Below are positions 46,383-57,294 of a stretch of 64,000 nucleotides of DNA, one piece after another (position 1 is the first letter of the stretch; each line of letters opens with the position of its first letter). Both the position numbers and the translations under genes were made by a program. The notes beneath the pieces were generated by a model. It was not told the origin of the DNA, ran no database searches, and worked only from the letters and a program-made list of their open reading frames with translations. Source of the stretch: Cycas panzhihuaensis (taxonomy: Eukaryota; Cycadophyta); NCBI GenBank assembly GCA_023213395.1, contig CM041465.1, positions 142,235,741-142,299,740 of the forward strand, in the 5' to 3' direction.

Positions 46383-46467
46383 AGACTTCACGGTACCGCA
46401 AAGTTTAGTTTAGGTCCCGCGACGATTAGGGCACCGCGGTAAAGATCACAGTACCGCGATCTTTGCC
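46383..46467. promoter_or_regulatory. Paired palindromes upstream of the E9 antisense gene
   Basis: 46383-46406 (AGACTTCACGG / TACCGCAAAGTTT) and 46438-46467 (GGTAAAGATCACAG / TACCGCGATCTTTGCC). The second is a 30-base near-perfect palindrome around GTAC. Same order family and spacing as 28424-28504 in E8 but with the two palindromes swapped in plus-strand order, as expected for opposite orientation. They lie 150-240 bases upstream of the antisense start. Confidence 0.75.
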
Positions 46468-47269
46468 ACTGTACCAACGATACCCCCCCAAAAGGGGGGG
46501 TTTCTACCCCAAAAATTTAAACAAATTCTTTAGGTGGACCCCCCTTGGGCTCACTGGGACCAGGGCTCCCTAATGCCCAGGTCCCCCCTCTTTATGGGTC
46601 TAATTCAGACTCCGAGAGGTCTCCATCTGCCCTTTTGGGCACAAAAAACTACATAAAATTAATATAAAGCATTGAATTTCAAACTTTGAAATAGGACGGG
46701 TTTCATAGGATCCACTCATTAGATCTGGTCTAGCTATCACCATCGCGTCTTGTCGATCTCACGGGCTCTCTCTGTGCTCTGATCCAATGGTTTGATCTTC
46801 CCCTGTGTGCCTCCAAAGTTGGGCGATGCTCCATTGCGTAAGGGAATGGCTCTGGTTTCTTATGAGAGCCAGTGAAAATGAATTCATTTTCTGTTCAATT
46901 TCTTTATATAGGCGAGGGCCCCAACGGGCACTTCCTCCATTTTCGTTCCCGTAACAGTCGTTGGGACCATCCTATTTCCTTGATCACCTTTGCCTTCTGG
47001 CCCTACCATCCATTGCGCTTCTTTGGTGCTCTTTTTGCTCTTTCTTGTAAGTGCATATATGGCACCTCATTGCTGCGCTTTTTCACAGGGCCCTCCTGCC
47101 TCATTTTGCATGCCACTCCCATGCATACCTGAGTTTATACTCGTTTGGCTCATTTCTTCGTCTTGGACTTGTTTTCGCAGCTCTTTTTTGCTCCTAGGGT
47201 CTCCAGAGGGAGTGCTCCCCTCATCTGGGGTCATGTTGTGCTTCCCAAAGTGAGCTTTGGTACTCTAAG
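46468..47269 (+). other. E9 spacer before the second RNase H
   Basis: Counterpart of 27575-28404. It begins with a C-rich tract (CCCCCCCAAAAGGGGGGG at 46485-46502, itself an inverted repeat). Frames at 46872-47330 have no family match; they could be a degraded upstream extension of the RNase H ORF. Confidence 0.45.
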
Positions 47270-47857
47270 GTGCCTTTTTTCTGCCCACTCTCAGCTAGTG
47301 GTCAGACTTCTTATTTCCATCCTTGGGTAACCTCATTGTTAGGTCCTCCTACCCTTCACGGCTACCTATTACTTGACTTTGACTCTCTCTTTCACTCCAT
47401 TATTGCTTATTACTACCAGGACTTTGTGTCACCCATGTCCCTCTACATATTTATTGACGGCGGAAGCTGCGGTAACCCTGGACCTTCTGCCGCTGCATGG
47501 ATCCTTCGCAACCCCTCTGGACATGATTTCCTACGCTCTGGGGTCTTCCTCCCAGAGGCTACTAATAATGAAGCTGAGTACACGGTTGTTATTGAAGCTC
47601 TCACTGATGCTCTCTGTTTCCACCACGGACCTATCATTTTGCTTTGCGACTCTCAAGTTGTAGTGTCCCATCTCACCCAAGTTTACGAGGTGCGATGCCC
47701 TCACTTGAGAACCTTTGCTTCCTCTACCAGATCCCTCCTAGCTCGCTTCTCATCTATTGACATTCAGCACATTCCTTGGGCCCTCAATGCTGAGGTAGAC
47801 AGCCTCGTTCGCCTCATCCTTGAGCGCCACCTTCCTCTTCTTGCTGACTGTCCCTGA
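47270..47857 (+). CDS. E9 second RNase H (aRNH type), intact ORF
   Basis: 195-residue open frame. The enzyme domain begins at 47434 (MSLYIFIDGGSCGNPGPSAA). The four RNase H acids are all visible: Asp in FIDGG, Glu in ATNNEAEY, Asp in LCDSQVVV, Asp in NAEVDSLV. The length of about 140 residues is normal for RNase HI. Tat-lineage elements are known to carry such an extra RNase H besides the degenerate one fused to RT. Here it lies at the far 3' end, beyond an antisense gene, next to the polypurine tract. The 75 residues upstream have no known domain. How it would be translated is unknown. The only retroelement enzyme frame in the window with no stop in its domain. Confidence 0.85.
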   Translation: MPFFCPLSASGQTSYFHPWVTSLLGPPTLHGYLLLDFDSLFHSIIAYYYQDFVSPMSLYIFIDGGSCGNPGPSAAAWILRNPSGHDFLRSGVFLPEATNNEAEYTVVIEALTDALCFHHGPIILLCDSQVVVSHLTQVYEVRCPHLRTFASSTRSLLARFSSIDIQHIPWALNAEVDSLVRLILERHLPLLADCP

Positions 47858-48263
47858 GGCTTGTTTGGCTGCCTTATCGCCCAAGCCCCAGGTCATCGTG
47901 CACCTTACTTTACGGTCCGTTCATACCTCTGAAACTTAGCTGCTAATGAGGTTAAGCTATGGCGACTACCAGTTTTGTTTACTCATCTCTTCTCCTTGAT
48001 CATGCACATCTCTTTGCATTTCTTGTGGTGCGGGTAGCCCCCTCACCCTTCATATTTTCCAATTGATTTTCAGGTGGCACATAGGTAGCCCCTATGTTGT
48101 CTCCACCTCTACCTTCGTATCCACATGTTCCGCCACGACACTCACCGGCACCCTTATCTATTGTTGTGATCTTAATTTATATATCTATATACACATGTAC
48201 TACTAACAATTATGTTGCCAGCATTCGCCATCGCACTATGCTTCTGAGTGGCGAGGCTCTGCT
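47858..48263 (+). other. E9 3' untranslated region
   Basis: Non-coding between the second RNase H and the polypurine tract. Matches the E8 stretch 26610-26985. The part near 48210-48262 (CATTCGCCATCGC, TGGCGAGGCTCTGCTGCC) is well conserved between the two, consistent with a constraint near the plus-strand priming site. Confidence 0.55.
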
Positions 48264-48276
48264 GCCAAGGGGGCAG
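48264..48276 (+). other. Polypurine tract of E9
   Basis: GCCAAGGGGGCAG directly before the 3' LTR. Confidence 0.88.
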
Positions 48277-51000
48277 TGTTTCCCAGCTTCTGGGAATGGA
48301 TACGAAGTGGTCAGCTTAGGTAAGTGCAGGTAAGCTTCTCATCTTATCATTGTTTCCTTTTATGATGAGTGTTTACTTGCATGATGTGATTTTGTAGATG
48401 ATCTTGTTATCATCTATGCTTATTTAGCCTATGACGACTATAGCGAGGGCACATTCCTAGTGAGTGTGACACCCCGGTGGCTATTTCACTTCCCGCATTC
48501 TACCCTACTCAACTTGAGACCCATTTACCTCATGTCATCTTTGCCCGTCTGATGACCCGTCATATTTGGTGGACTTGTCATGCCTTTTGAGCCCTCATTA
48601 TTGCTTTCCATGGCTCATTTGTTTACTTGTCTACCTGGTAGGGCCTCGCCTCACCGACCTCCTTGGTCATTGGTCCACAGCCCAGGATGGTTGTTTGGGC
48701 CAGATTTGGCCTTTGGTCCCGCACCGCCGCAAATATCATGGTACTGCCACAAATATCACGGTACCATGAAGTTTACGGCGGTGCGGCTATCTCAGTTTAT
48801 TTTAAAAAATCTGCCGTGGTAATTCTCGCATTTATTACGGAACTGCCACTTGTCTCACGACTTGACTTACTGCCAGCTACACCCTAATCACTTGTTTAGG
48901 GTTTAGGCTGGGTATTTAAATCTTCCTTATGTCATTTTTAGGATCTTTTGGCTCATTTTTGGAAGGATCTTAAGGAAAACGCCTTGCTCTTTGTTGTTCC
49001 CTACTGCTCCACTACTGCTACAGGACCTACTATCATTCTCCAGTGCCTAGCTCTCCTTTGGTATGGCTGTGACATCTTCCTAGCCCCTTGCACACCTTGG
49101 AGAGGGCCTCCTTGGAGAGATTCCAACACTTCCTTGCTCAAGTAGCCATCAAGCATCCCCAAGTACAGGTTCTTCCTTCAGCCATATTAGTAGGGGTTCC
49201 ATACCTGTTATTCCATAGTCCTTTAGCAGATTTCTCAGCCTTCTTTCAGCAGTTCTTAATAGAGGCAAAAGTCTCCTTTCTCTTCTATAGGTATTTATTG
49301 GTTTAGGCATTTCTCTTGCCAATTTTTTTCCCAAGTTTGCATGTCATTCTTGGCTTTTCTTGGCTTACCTTTTGGAGGTTGTTCTTGTCTTACTTTGGGC
49401 TATTTTTTTTCCCTGCTATCAGGGCCTTCTTTCCTGCGTTTCTTACCCAAGACAGCAACAAAGAGGGGGTACACACGGTTTGGGTTAGAGCTAGGTGGAT
49501 TCTGCACCACCTTCCACGCTCCCTAAGAGGCTTTATGCCCTCCAAACCTCCCATTTTGCCTCGTGTTACTCTTAGAAGTGAAACAAGGGTTTGATAGGCT
49601 ATTTCTAGCCGCTGAAATCAACATTGTCACTCATTGCAGCACTGGTTTGAGGGCTCATATCTTGATCCAGGTAACTCACATAAGCCCCGGCTACCTGTCC
49701 CTCGCCCAACGTCTTTCTTGGCAACCCGGTTTGCTTCCCATAGCACTCTGGTTTTTTGTAGATCTCTTTGGGCCTTTTAGACTCTATTGCCTCTATTTCT
49801 AGCCTTCTTGTACAGCCATACCCTCACTACCATGTGGCCTCTTGGGGGAGGGTAGGGTTGCTCCTTGCGGGAGGTGGGCCACTCTGAGGCTTACCGGCTT
49901 ACTCATCATTGATTTTTGGCCATTTTCTCTACAGTTTACTATTGTAATATTAAATACTAATGTGCATGTGTTTAAGTTTACGTTTCTTTCATATATACAT
50001 GTATTGTTAGGATTTTCTATTATATGCTAGCATCCTTTCTCTGGAAAGGGGGTACTCTCATTTACTTGTAGGTACATGGAGGACGCAAAGGACCCATTCC
50101 TTTTCCTCTCTCTCGTGGGTGAGTGTTTTTGTTTATGTTTTACTTTAAGCATTTTATTTTCTACTAGCATTTCATCCCTTTTTCTTTTTCTTGGTACTCT
50201 AGTACCGTTTTCGGGGAAGGCAAGGGAGCCCCACATTTCGATCTACCACAACCCATCTCGTTCGCCATGCTTTGTGGAGCAACTTTGGATACCTCATTGG
50301 AACGCCGTCACTTCAACGCGTCTCCATTCTGGGTACGCACTTTCACTCTACCTCATTTCCTTTTTCTTTTGAGTTTTTTTGCACAATAGTAATTAGCTCA
50401 TTTAAAAGAAAAAGGGAAACCAATCTCATCTTGATTTATATTATATTTGTTTCACTTCTCGTATTATATTTGTTATAGGAAAAGGTCTTAGGAAGTCTTT
50501 CCCCTTCACCTTTTCCCCTTTCACCTTGCAAACTCCCTCCTTGTCCCATCGACTTATTTTACTTGGCTAGTTTGCTTGCATACATCATAACTTCTCCCCT
50601 TTGGGTGTTTCCTTCACCCTCTCTCAGTTCTCCCCCGCCTAGCCAGGTAACCGAGGAGATCTCATTCGTAGGTCACTCACTTGCCTACTCTTTCCTTGTT
50701 TCCCTCTACTCTAGGGAAACCCTTAAAGGGTTCTCTCCTTTTCCTTCTGGCCATCCAAGGGTAGGAGGATCCCTCTCTTAGGTCTACTCAGGCTAACTCT
50801 ACGCCTCCCCTATTCTTATTTGAAGTGGGAAACCACTTCTAAGTAGCTAGATACCATTTGCAGGTCCTGAACTTGCGCTCTGGTGCACGGGGCACCCTGT
50901 GTGGTATTTGCCTTACTCGTAGGTCCATACTCAATAGTACCATCAACTGCCTTTGTCATTTCCTACTCAGTTAGGTAGTTATCCCATAGACGTGCATCCA
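48277..51000 (+). repeat. 3' LTR of E9
   Basis: 2724 bp, TGTTTCCCAGCTTC to GCATCCA, followed by the right target duplication GATGT. Telo-box at 48894-48907 and TATTTAAA at 48913-48920. GTAC palindrome sequence at about 48720-48785 (CACGGTACCATGAAGTTTA core). Confidence 0.95.
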
Positions 51001-51005
51001 GATGT

Positions 51006-51950
51006 GATGTAAGGTGCCACACAAGATGGTAGAAAGGAAGGGCGAGGAACCAGATTCTACTCATATGGGCAGCCTGTGGGTGGCGCGATCCCATAAGGAT
51101 GCAGAGGGTCCACTCCATAAGAAGGTAAGGAATTCCCTTTACCGTGCCCCCACGGTTGAGTAGTGTAACTAGGAGGTAGGTAAAGAGAAGGGTCCTTAGG
51201 TTGATGTTGGGATTGTGTGGGGACAGACACCACATGACTAGAAGTAGGGGGACATGCAGGTCCCCTAGTTCTAGTAAGTGGATAAATGATAGTAGGCGAA
51301 GGACTAGTGGTTTGACTAGTTGGGGGCATGCTCAACCCGAGTTGGGAAGACAACATACCCTAAGTGGTCCCTAAGGTGAATATGCCAAGGGGAGAGGAAG
51401 AAGATGTAAAAGGTAAGCTCATTATGGGTAAAGCAGCTGAACAGGATAAGCAAGGTGAAGGGGATGTAGAGGAAGATGGCACAACACATCGCAAGACCTC
51501 CTCAAACCACCTTGGACATGGTTGGAGGCATGTGGCTTAGAAGCATTGGCTCAAAGCTTCTACTACATTAGCGGAAGGGGTATCCACTTGATCGTATGAG
51601 GTGGAAGGGGTCTCATACAAAGTGGGTCCCATAAGGTAATCCTCATAAGAATTGCCATGGGAATGGCCAAACTCCAAAGGAGATGTAGGTTCTACTTTAT
51701 GAGTAGAAGATTGATGTGATTGGGGTGTGGTTGGTCACCTGGATAATAAATGGGATCTTCGCTTCCTTGGGAAGACCCTTGGAAGGAAGAGGATGGCTCT
51801 AAGGAATCAGACATGTCAGCATGGTATGCCCAATCTGAAAGAGATCCCTTCATGATTAGATCGAGATCCGATGCAAGAAGGGAATGATAAGAAGGCTCTT
51901 CTAACAATGTGGGTAGGCCTCATAAGCAATGTGAGAATCATCGCATACAA
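51006..51950 (-). pseudogene. E8 gag, N-terminal part
   Basis: Minus strand. Starts near 51945 (MR.FSHCL.GLPTLLEEPSY), as in E9. Open stretches 51692-51907 (SDWAYHADMSDSLEPSSSF, GSEDPIYYPGDQPH) and 51057-51356 (SVPTQSQHQPKDPSLYLPPS) match the Pro/Ser-rich N-terminal half of E9 gag. Ends at the E9 target duplication at 51005 and continues at 34195. Confidence 0.87.
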
Positions 51951-52109
51951 GTCCTAGCTACGCGTTAGGAGAAGAAGGAAATAAGGTTATGTACGCATTG
52001 GGGGTTGCCCAACAAAAACAAGAAGGAAAGCTACCAAGAGGTAGCAACACCAACAAGAAAGGGAGGAAGACTAATTCCCTTACTGGCAGGTCTCCAGTAT
52101 AGTCACCAC
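51951..52109 (-). other. E8 leader and primer binding site
   Basis: Minus strand: GTGGTGACTATACTGGAGAC (52090-52109) directly follows the LTR and matches the E9 primer site. A 140-base leader leads to gag. Includes CTGCCAGTAAGGGAATTAGT, also found in E9 at 36950-36970. Confidence 0.65.
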
Positions 52110-52741
52110 TAGAATCACATCTATGGGGATGGTAACTGTACTTAGCAAAGATAAGAGCAATCAATGGTAAATACGAAAATAAGAATATAATCGTACAAGT
52201 GGAAGAAACACCCACACAGGGCATTTGTGTGTCAGAACACAGGTTCAGGACCCATGAATGGTGCACAGCTTCCTCAAGGTAGCTTAGGCTCTCTGTTTGA
52301 AGGGAAAAATACATGTGAGATATCTTGGATAACCCTAGGAGACAAGGTCTCCCCACCCTTGGATGGTCGAAAGGAAAGAGGGAGACCTACAGAGAAAGGG
52401 ATTCCTATGGGAAAGGAGTGTGGTGCAAGCACAATGTACGCAGATGAATGGTACAAAGTATGAGATAAAGTGCAAGTGAACCTCTCTAGGTCAACAAACC
52501 TAAGGCGGGCCTAAGAGAGAAGAAGTAATAGAAAAAGGAGGCCTTGCCGCTATGTAGGCAAAGGGGTGATAAAAGTGCTATCATATATTTCTACAATAGA
52601 AAGAAACATAATATACACTTCCTCTGCCTTTTTTCCTTTTCAATAAAAAAAGACAGAAAAAGTATTTCACGTAAACTCAAACATGCACACTAAGATGATG
52701 CAAAGCTAGGGGATGTTTACATTTAGGTAAGAGGAAGGAGG

Positions 52742-53160
52742 TGTAGGAAAAAATATGCAAGGAGAATAGGGTAGAACATAGAATAATCTTCAATAGATCA
52801 ATACATCAATCCATTGTTGTAGCATAAACACATGAAACTTCTATATTAAATCCATTATGAGATGTGAGCATTATAAATTTCCCAAATGAAAGTAGTGTCT
52901 AAAGACACCAGGGTTGCACACCCCTCAATATTTATAATTTTGGGGGAGGAGGGAAACTCCTCAACCCCTGAAATTTAAATTAACAGTAAAATAATGCTAA
53001 CTTAACTCAAATGAAACTAACTCAAATTAAATTAAATCAAATCAAATCTTACCTTAACTTACCTATATATGTTGAGTACCCACATGTGTAAATTGAGGTT
53101 GATGAGGTGTATAATCTTAGTTGGAAGGTGGGAGTGGAGTAGTGACGATTAACTCCAATA
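52742..53160 (-). repeat. 3' LTR of E10
   Basis: 419 bp. On the minus strand it starts TATTGGAGTTAA (TG to TA) at 53160 and ends CCTACA at 52742. The polypurine tract ATTAAGGGGGAGAA (minus) is at 53161-53174. Confidence 0.92.
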
Positions 53161-53564
53161 TTCTCCCCCTTAATAGCCATCACGAACACTTGTATCTTCT
53201 CCTCGAACTTATGGAACTTGTATTTGAAAAAAAAAATTAAATTCTGATCTTTAACTTGATATTTATCAACTCTTCTCATCCTTATAGCCACATATATCTC
53301 TTTACCATGGAATGATATAAAAAAATTGTAAGCAAATGATGCTTGATTTGTACAAAAAATAATAGCTACAACTTTGACTTTAACTTCTAGAAATTTAAAT
53401 TTGACTGTCATATCATTAGGTTTCTTTTCTGTCATATCATAAGATTCATTCTCCATCATGTCATAAGTTCCATTCTCCCCCTCAAATAGAGGATCAGGTA
53501 CTTGTATAGCAAGTTGGTCCTGCATTTGATCTGAATCTTCATGGGTGTTGTCATTATGATTCAC
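53049..53564 (-). CDS. E10 ORF of unknown function
   Basis: 171-residue open frame at the 3' end of E10, running into the LTR. The N-terminal third is acidic and repetitive (YDMMENESYDMTEKKPNDMT). The rest is basic and aromatic (FKYKFHKFEEKIQVFVMAIK). I recognise no family. It is the longest open frame of E10, in element orientation, ending past the polypurine tract at 53161-53174. It could be the tail of a lost polyprotein or chance in AT-rich DNA. Confidence 0.35.
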   Translation of the reverse strand: MNHNDNTHEDSDQMQDQLAIQVPDPLFEGENGTYDMMENESYDMTEKKPNDMTVKFKFLEVKVKVVAIIFCTNQASFAYNFFISFHGKEIYVAIRMRRVDKYQVKDQNLIFFFKYKFHKFEEKIQVFVMAIKGENIGVNRHYSTPTFQLRLYTSSTSIYTCGYSTYIGKLR

Positions 53565-56269
53565 TTATTCTGTCACCTGTCTCACATGCTCATCAAAAAT
53601 ATTATCAAATCCATTGAGGGTATCTCCCCCATAAGTAGAAATCAAAACATCCCATACATATTTAAAAGTAGTTAATTCAGAAACCTTTGAAAAAATATCA
53701 TCATTCGTAGTGCAAAATAATAAACCTAAAACTTCATTATCTTTTCTAAAATTTTATTTAATACTAAGGTCACATTCATATTACAAATACTTCAAAAGAT
53801 CATGTTTAGTAAAATAATATTACATAGTCCTATACCATTGTGAGAAATTATGCCTATTAAATATAGGAAATTGTGTCATTTTATCAAAAAACTTTAGTAC
53901 ATAAAAAGTATAATTTTACCAAATCAAGAAGCCAATAAATGAATGAACATATATGAATTCAAATAAACTTTTTAAAGGAGATATAATGCCCTTTGAAAAT
54001 AAATGAACTAAATGCAACCTTTATAGGTGCAATAAGGAAATAAACTTTTCAATAATGATAAATGCTTTCAGTATACCTTTAGAATAATCTTTGAAATATG
54101 CCTTTCAGATATACTTTGAAATAAAATGAATATAAGAGCAAGTTTAAATGTAATAAAGATTCTTTTAGCACTACAAATCTGAAATGTAACTTTGATGATA
54201 AAAATAATAATTCTTAACCTTTTGATTCTTCAAATGAATAAATGTAAACTCTCAATGCAACAAATCCTTAGTATTGATAATAATGTATAATACTAAAACA
54301 AAAATTTATATATGTATTCACTTTGAAATATAAAGAATGTGAAGAAACTTTGAATAAAAAATGTATTGTACTCCTTAAAAGAAGGTTTAAATGATAACCT
54401 CAAGTTTGGTTGCTTCAAAAGTATACTAAATGATGTTAGAATAATATGAAACTTCACCAATATGAAGATTAATAAAATATCTATCCAACGGAACTATCCG
54501 TTTTGAAAACGGATTCCTACAAGTCAACTTTTGATAAATCAAATGTACAGGCCTTTTTTTTAGGCTTAAAAAGGGCAAGGAGCTCAAAAAGCATAAAATT
54601 GCTAATAAAACTTTATAAAATACTAAAAAATGATTAAATATTGTTTAGAAGACTACTCAATATACTTTTAGCTGAAACATTTTGGGAAATATATAACAAA
54701 ATGTGTAAAAATGGCAGGTTGGAGGCAATTAAGTACCTCTACTTTGAGTGATTTGAAAATCAATAAAAATACACTAAAACATATAAAAAACTATGTTAGA
54801 TCAAAGGGGGATGAGTCAGCTTCCCAACATAACTGGTGGAACTAAATTTGAATGTCAAACAGAAAAGTTATAGTAAAAATGGCAACAGATACCTTTATGG
54901 TAAAATGTTAAGAAAAAGGCTAAAAACCACTAAAGTGCCACTTTTAATGATTAAAATAATGATCAAAATTAATTTTAAAAATTAAAATAAATAGTTGGTA
55001 ATAAGGTTTGTTGAATATAGATCACTATAGAATAAATCCAGGTAGAAAATAGTTTCCCTGTAATAAAATATAATCAATTCAAAAAGTGATTTTGTAAAAA
55101 AATAAAAAAAGATTAAAAAAAGAACTAATTAACTTTAAATTGACTGAAACAGAGTCAAATCAGGTCTAAATTAGTCACATAACCAGTCAAAATTAATCTA
55201 CAAAAAATTTCTGACGTAATAAAACTAGTTTCGTCAGAAACTGATGACCTAGTAAGGAGTTATGGCAAAAAACTGCCAATAACCCTATGTAAAATTAAAA
55301 ATTTTAAAAAAATAAAAAGAAAAAAGTGTTAAAATTTATGTTAGCCCCTTAGTAATGGTCATATGGAAACATTTAGTGACCAAGGGCTAAGAGATAAGGG
55401 GCTTAAGCCTTTAAGGGCCCAGATTCAAAATATTATGTAATATGTTTTGATTTTTTAAACTTTATAAAAAATAAAATATAGAAAAAACAAAACGTAATGG
55501 CCACACGGCCTGCAGAGTGAAACAAGGGCAAAAGATTAATAAAAAAATGAGTGATTCAGACGTAGAAGGAGACAGATTAACCCTTGACAGAGATCTCCAG
55601 ACAAATCGAGGTTAAAACGTGTTCAAAAACGATAAAAAATACATATATATATATGTATTATACGAAAAAATGGAACGCCGACCACGCAGAGAAAATAGAG
55701 AGAAATAGAGATGAAAAGAGCTTAGATCTAAGTGAGATCGACTTACAGAGAGGTTCCCAAGTAGGAATATATAGATTTCATAAAAAAAAAAAAAAAATAT
55801 TTTAAAAAATTAGTGAGAAAATGATGAAAAAACCTGGAAAACTAGGGTTTTAGTAGCTTTGGAGGTTGGATCTCCCTGTATAGGCTACTAAATAAGACAA
55901 GATTTTACAAGTAGTAGTGTGTCTTGAATGGATAAGCGCTAGTAAAATTTCACAGCAATCTGTTGCTTCTGTCCTAAGAATGAGCATGCAGACCGAGTGG
56001 AGGCCAAAATAGAGTAGCAGTCAATCCAGATGATATATCTTGCTGTCTGATCAGTGAAAACTCAAACCATCTCTTTCACTGACTTACTAACTTAGCAAGG
56101 ATCACAACCAGTGGATACTTGTTAGGGTTTTGAGCAGCAGATCTTTTACATAAGCTCACCATATAAAGGGATAAGTCGCCCAAAAAATGGAAAACGTGAA
56201 AATATGAAATAATATGGAAAATTTTAAATAAATAAACTTTATAATATATAAAGTTTAAGATTTAAATAT
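53565..56269 (-). other. E10 interior without recognisable genes
   Basis: About 2.7 kb, very AT-rich, with many short frames and no retroelement motif on either strand. Around 55500-55870 the minus strand has AAACCCTAGTTTTCC, a pyrimidine-rich stretch and TTTCACTCTGCAG, resembling a plant 5' UTR with a splice acceptor; this is a weak impression only. Confidence 0.5.
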
Positions 56270-57060
56270 GAATAATCAAACCAATGTATTGTAGATGCAT
56301 TATAGCTTCCCAAAATCTGAAGAAAATAGTGAAATAGATAATAAGATCTATAATATAACTTCTCCAAGAAGCTTTTTAGGCTGAATATACACAAAAAACC
56401 TGCAAATCTAAAAAAAACACTTGAAAATATGGTCAAATATGTGATGAAAAAATATAAATATGAAATGAAATATAGTAGATCTGAACCAAATGTTGTAGAT
56501 ATGAAATAAATATACCAGAAAATGTTGTAATAATTCATGAAATAAGCATATCTGAAATGAAATTTAGCAGATCTGAACCAAATATAGCAGAAAATGGTAA
56601 AATGCTTAGTAAAATGCGCAGATCTGAAAAAATATGTAGTAGACCTGAAGAAAACTATAATAGATCTAAAAAATATATGGCAAATCTTGAAGAAAATTTG
56701 TAGTAAACATTGCTTGTAGCTGAAAACCTTCACAGATCTGAGAAAATATTAGATAAGTAGATAAAAAATACCTGAAAAAATGATGAAATATATGATAAAA
56801 TATGTAAAACTAAAGAAATATAGCTCAAATTTGAGAAAAAACTTGAGTAAATATTGCATGCAGTTGTAATCCTTCACAGATCTGAAAAATATTTGATAAA
56901 TAGACAAAAATCTACTTGAAAAAATGTCAAATATTTGATAAAAATATGTAACTTGTAGATGATATCCATCATAGATCTGAAACATATATCCCAAATATGA
57001 AGAAAACTTGAATAAATGTAGTTTGCTGCTGATCTCCTTCATAAATCTGCATAAATTTGA
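56270..57060 (-). repeat. AGATCTGAA-rich leader of E10
   Basis: About 20 copies of (C/T)AGATCTGAA or one-base variants at irregular spacing of 15-60 bases, alternating with AAATATG and TAGTAG runs. Frames here (56239-57042) are low-complexity translations. Same repeats in R1 at 1-560. Confidence 0.8.
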
Positions 57061-57280
57061 AGAAATCTGAAGTATGTTTGTTATAGCAGAAATATATCTT
57101 AATAATAAACAAATCTGCTCAATAATAAAAGAAACTTGCTAAAAAATAGAAGAAACTTGCTAAAAAAAACTTGTAGAAAATAAACATAACTAGTATTCTC
57201 CTTGTTGTGAGTAAATCTGCCTCAAATGACAGTAAATCTTCTTACTTTTTAAAGGAACTTTAGCAGACCAGTAATCGTCT

Positions 57281-57292
57281 ACTCAGATACCA
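57281..57292 (-). other. Primer binding site of E10
   Basis: Minus strand TGGTATCTGAGT, two mismatches to the initiator-Met site, two bases inside the LTR. Confidence 0.75.
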
Positions 57293-57294
57293 AA

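Larger units (their letters stand above)
34201..51000 (+). mobile_element. Ty3/gypsy Tat-type element E9, nearly complete
   Basis: 16,800 bp with perfect target duplications GATGT (34196-34200 and 51001-51005) inside the gag of E8. LTRs 2729 and 2724 bp. Order: LTR, primer site, gag, protease, linker, RT, first RNase H, integrase, antisense PMD-like gene, palindromes, second RNase H, polypurine tract, LTR. The LTRs differ at about 8 of their first 131 bases (hand count), fewer than those of E8, which fits later insertion. Gag-pol has scattered stops, but RT, integrase and second RNase H catalytic residues are kept. Confidence 0.95.

Noticed and set aside
48894-48907. TTTAGGG units as interstitial telomere sequence
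   Set aside because: Only two units, at the same place in each LTR beside a TATA box; better read as a telo-box.
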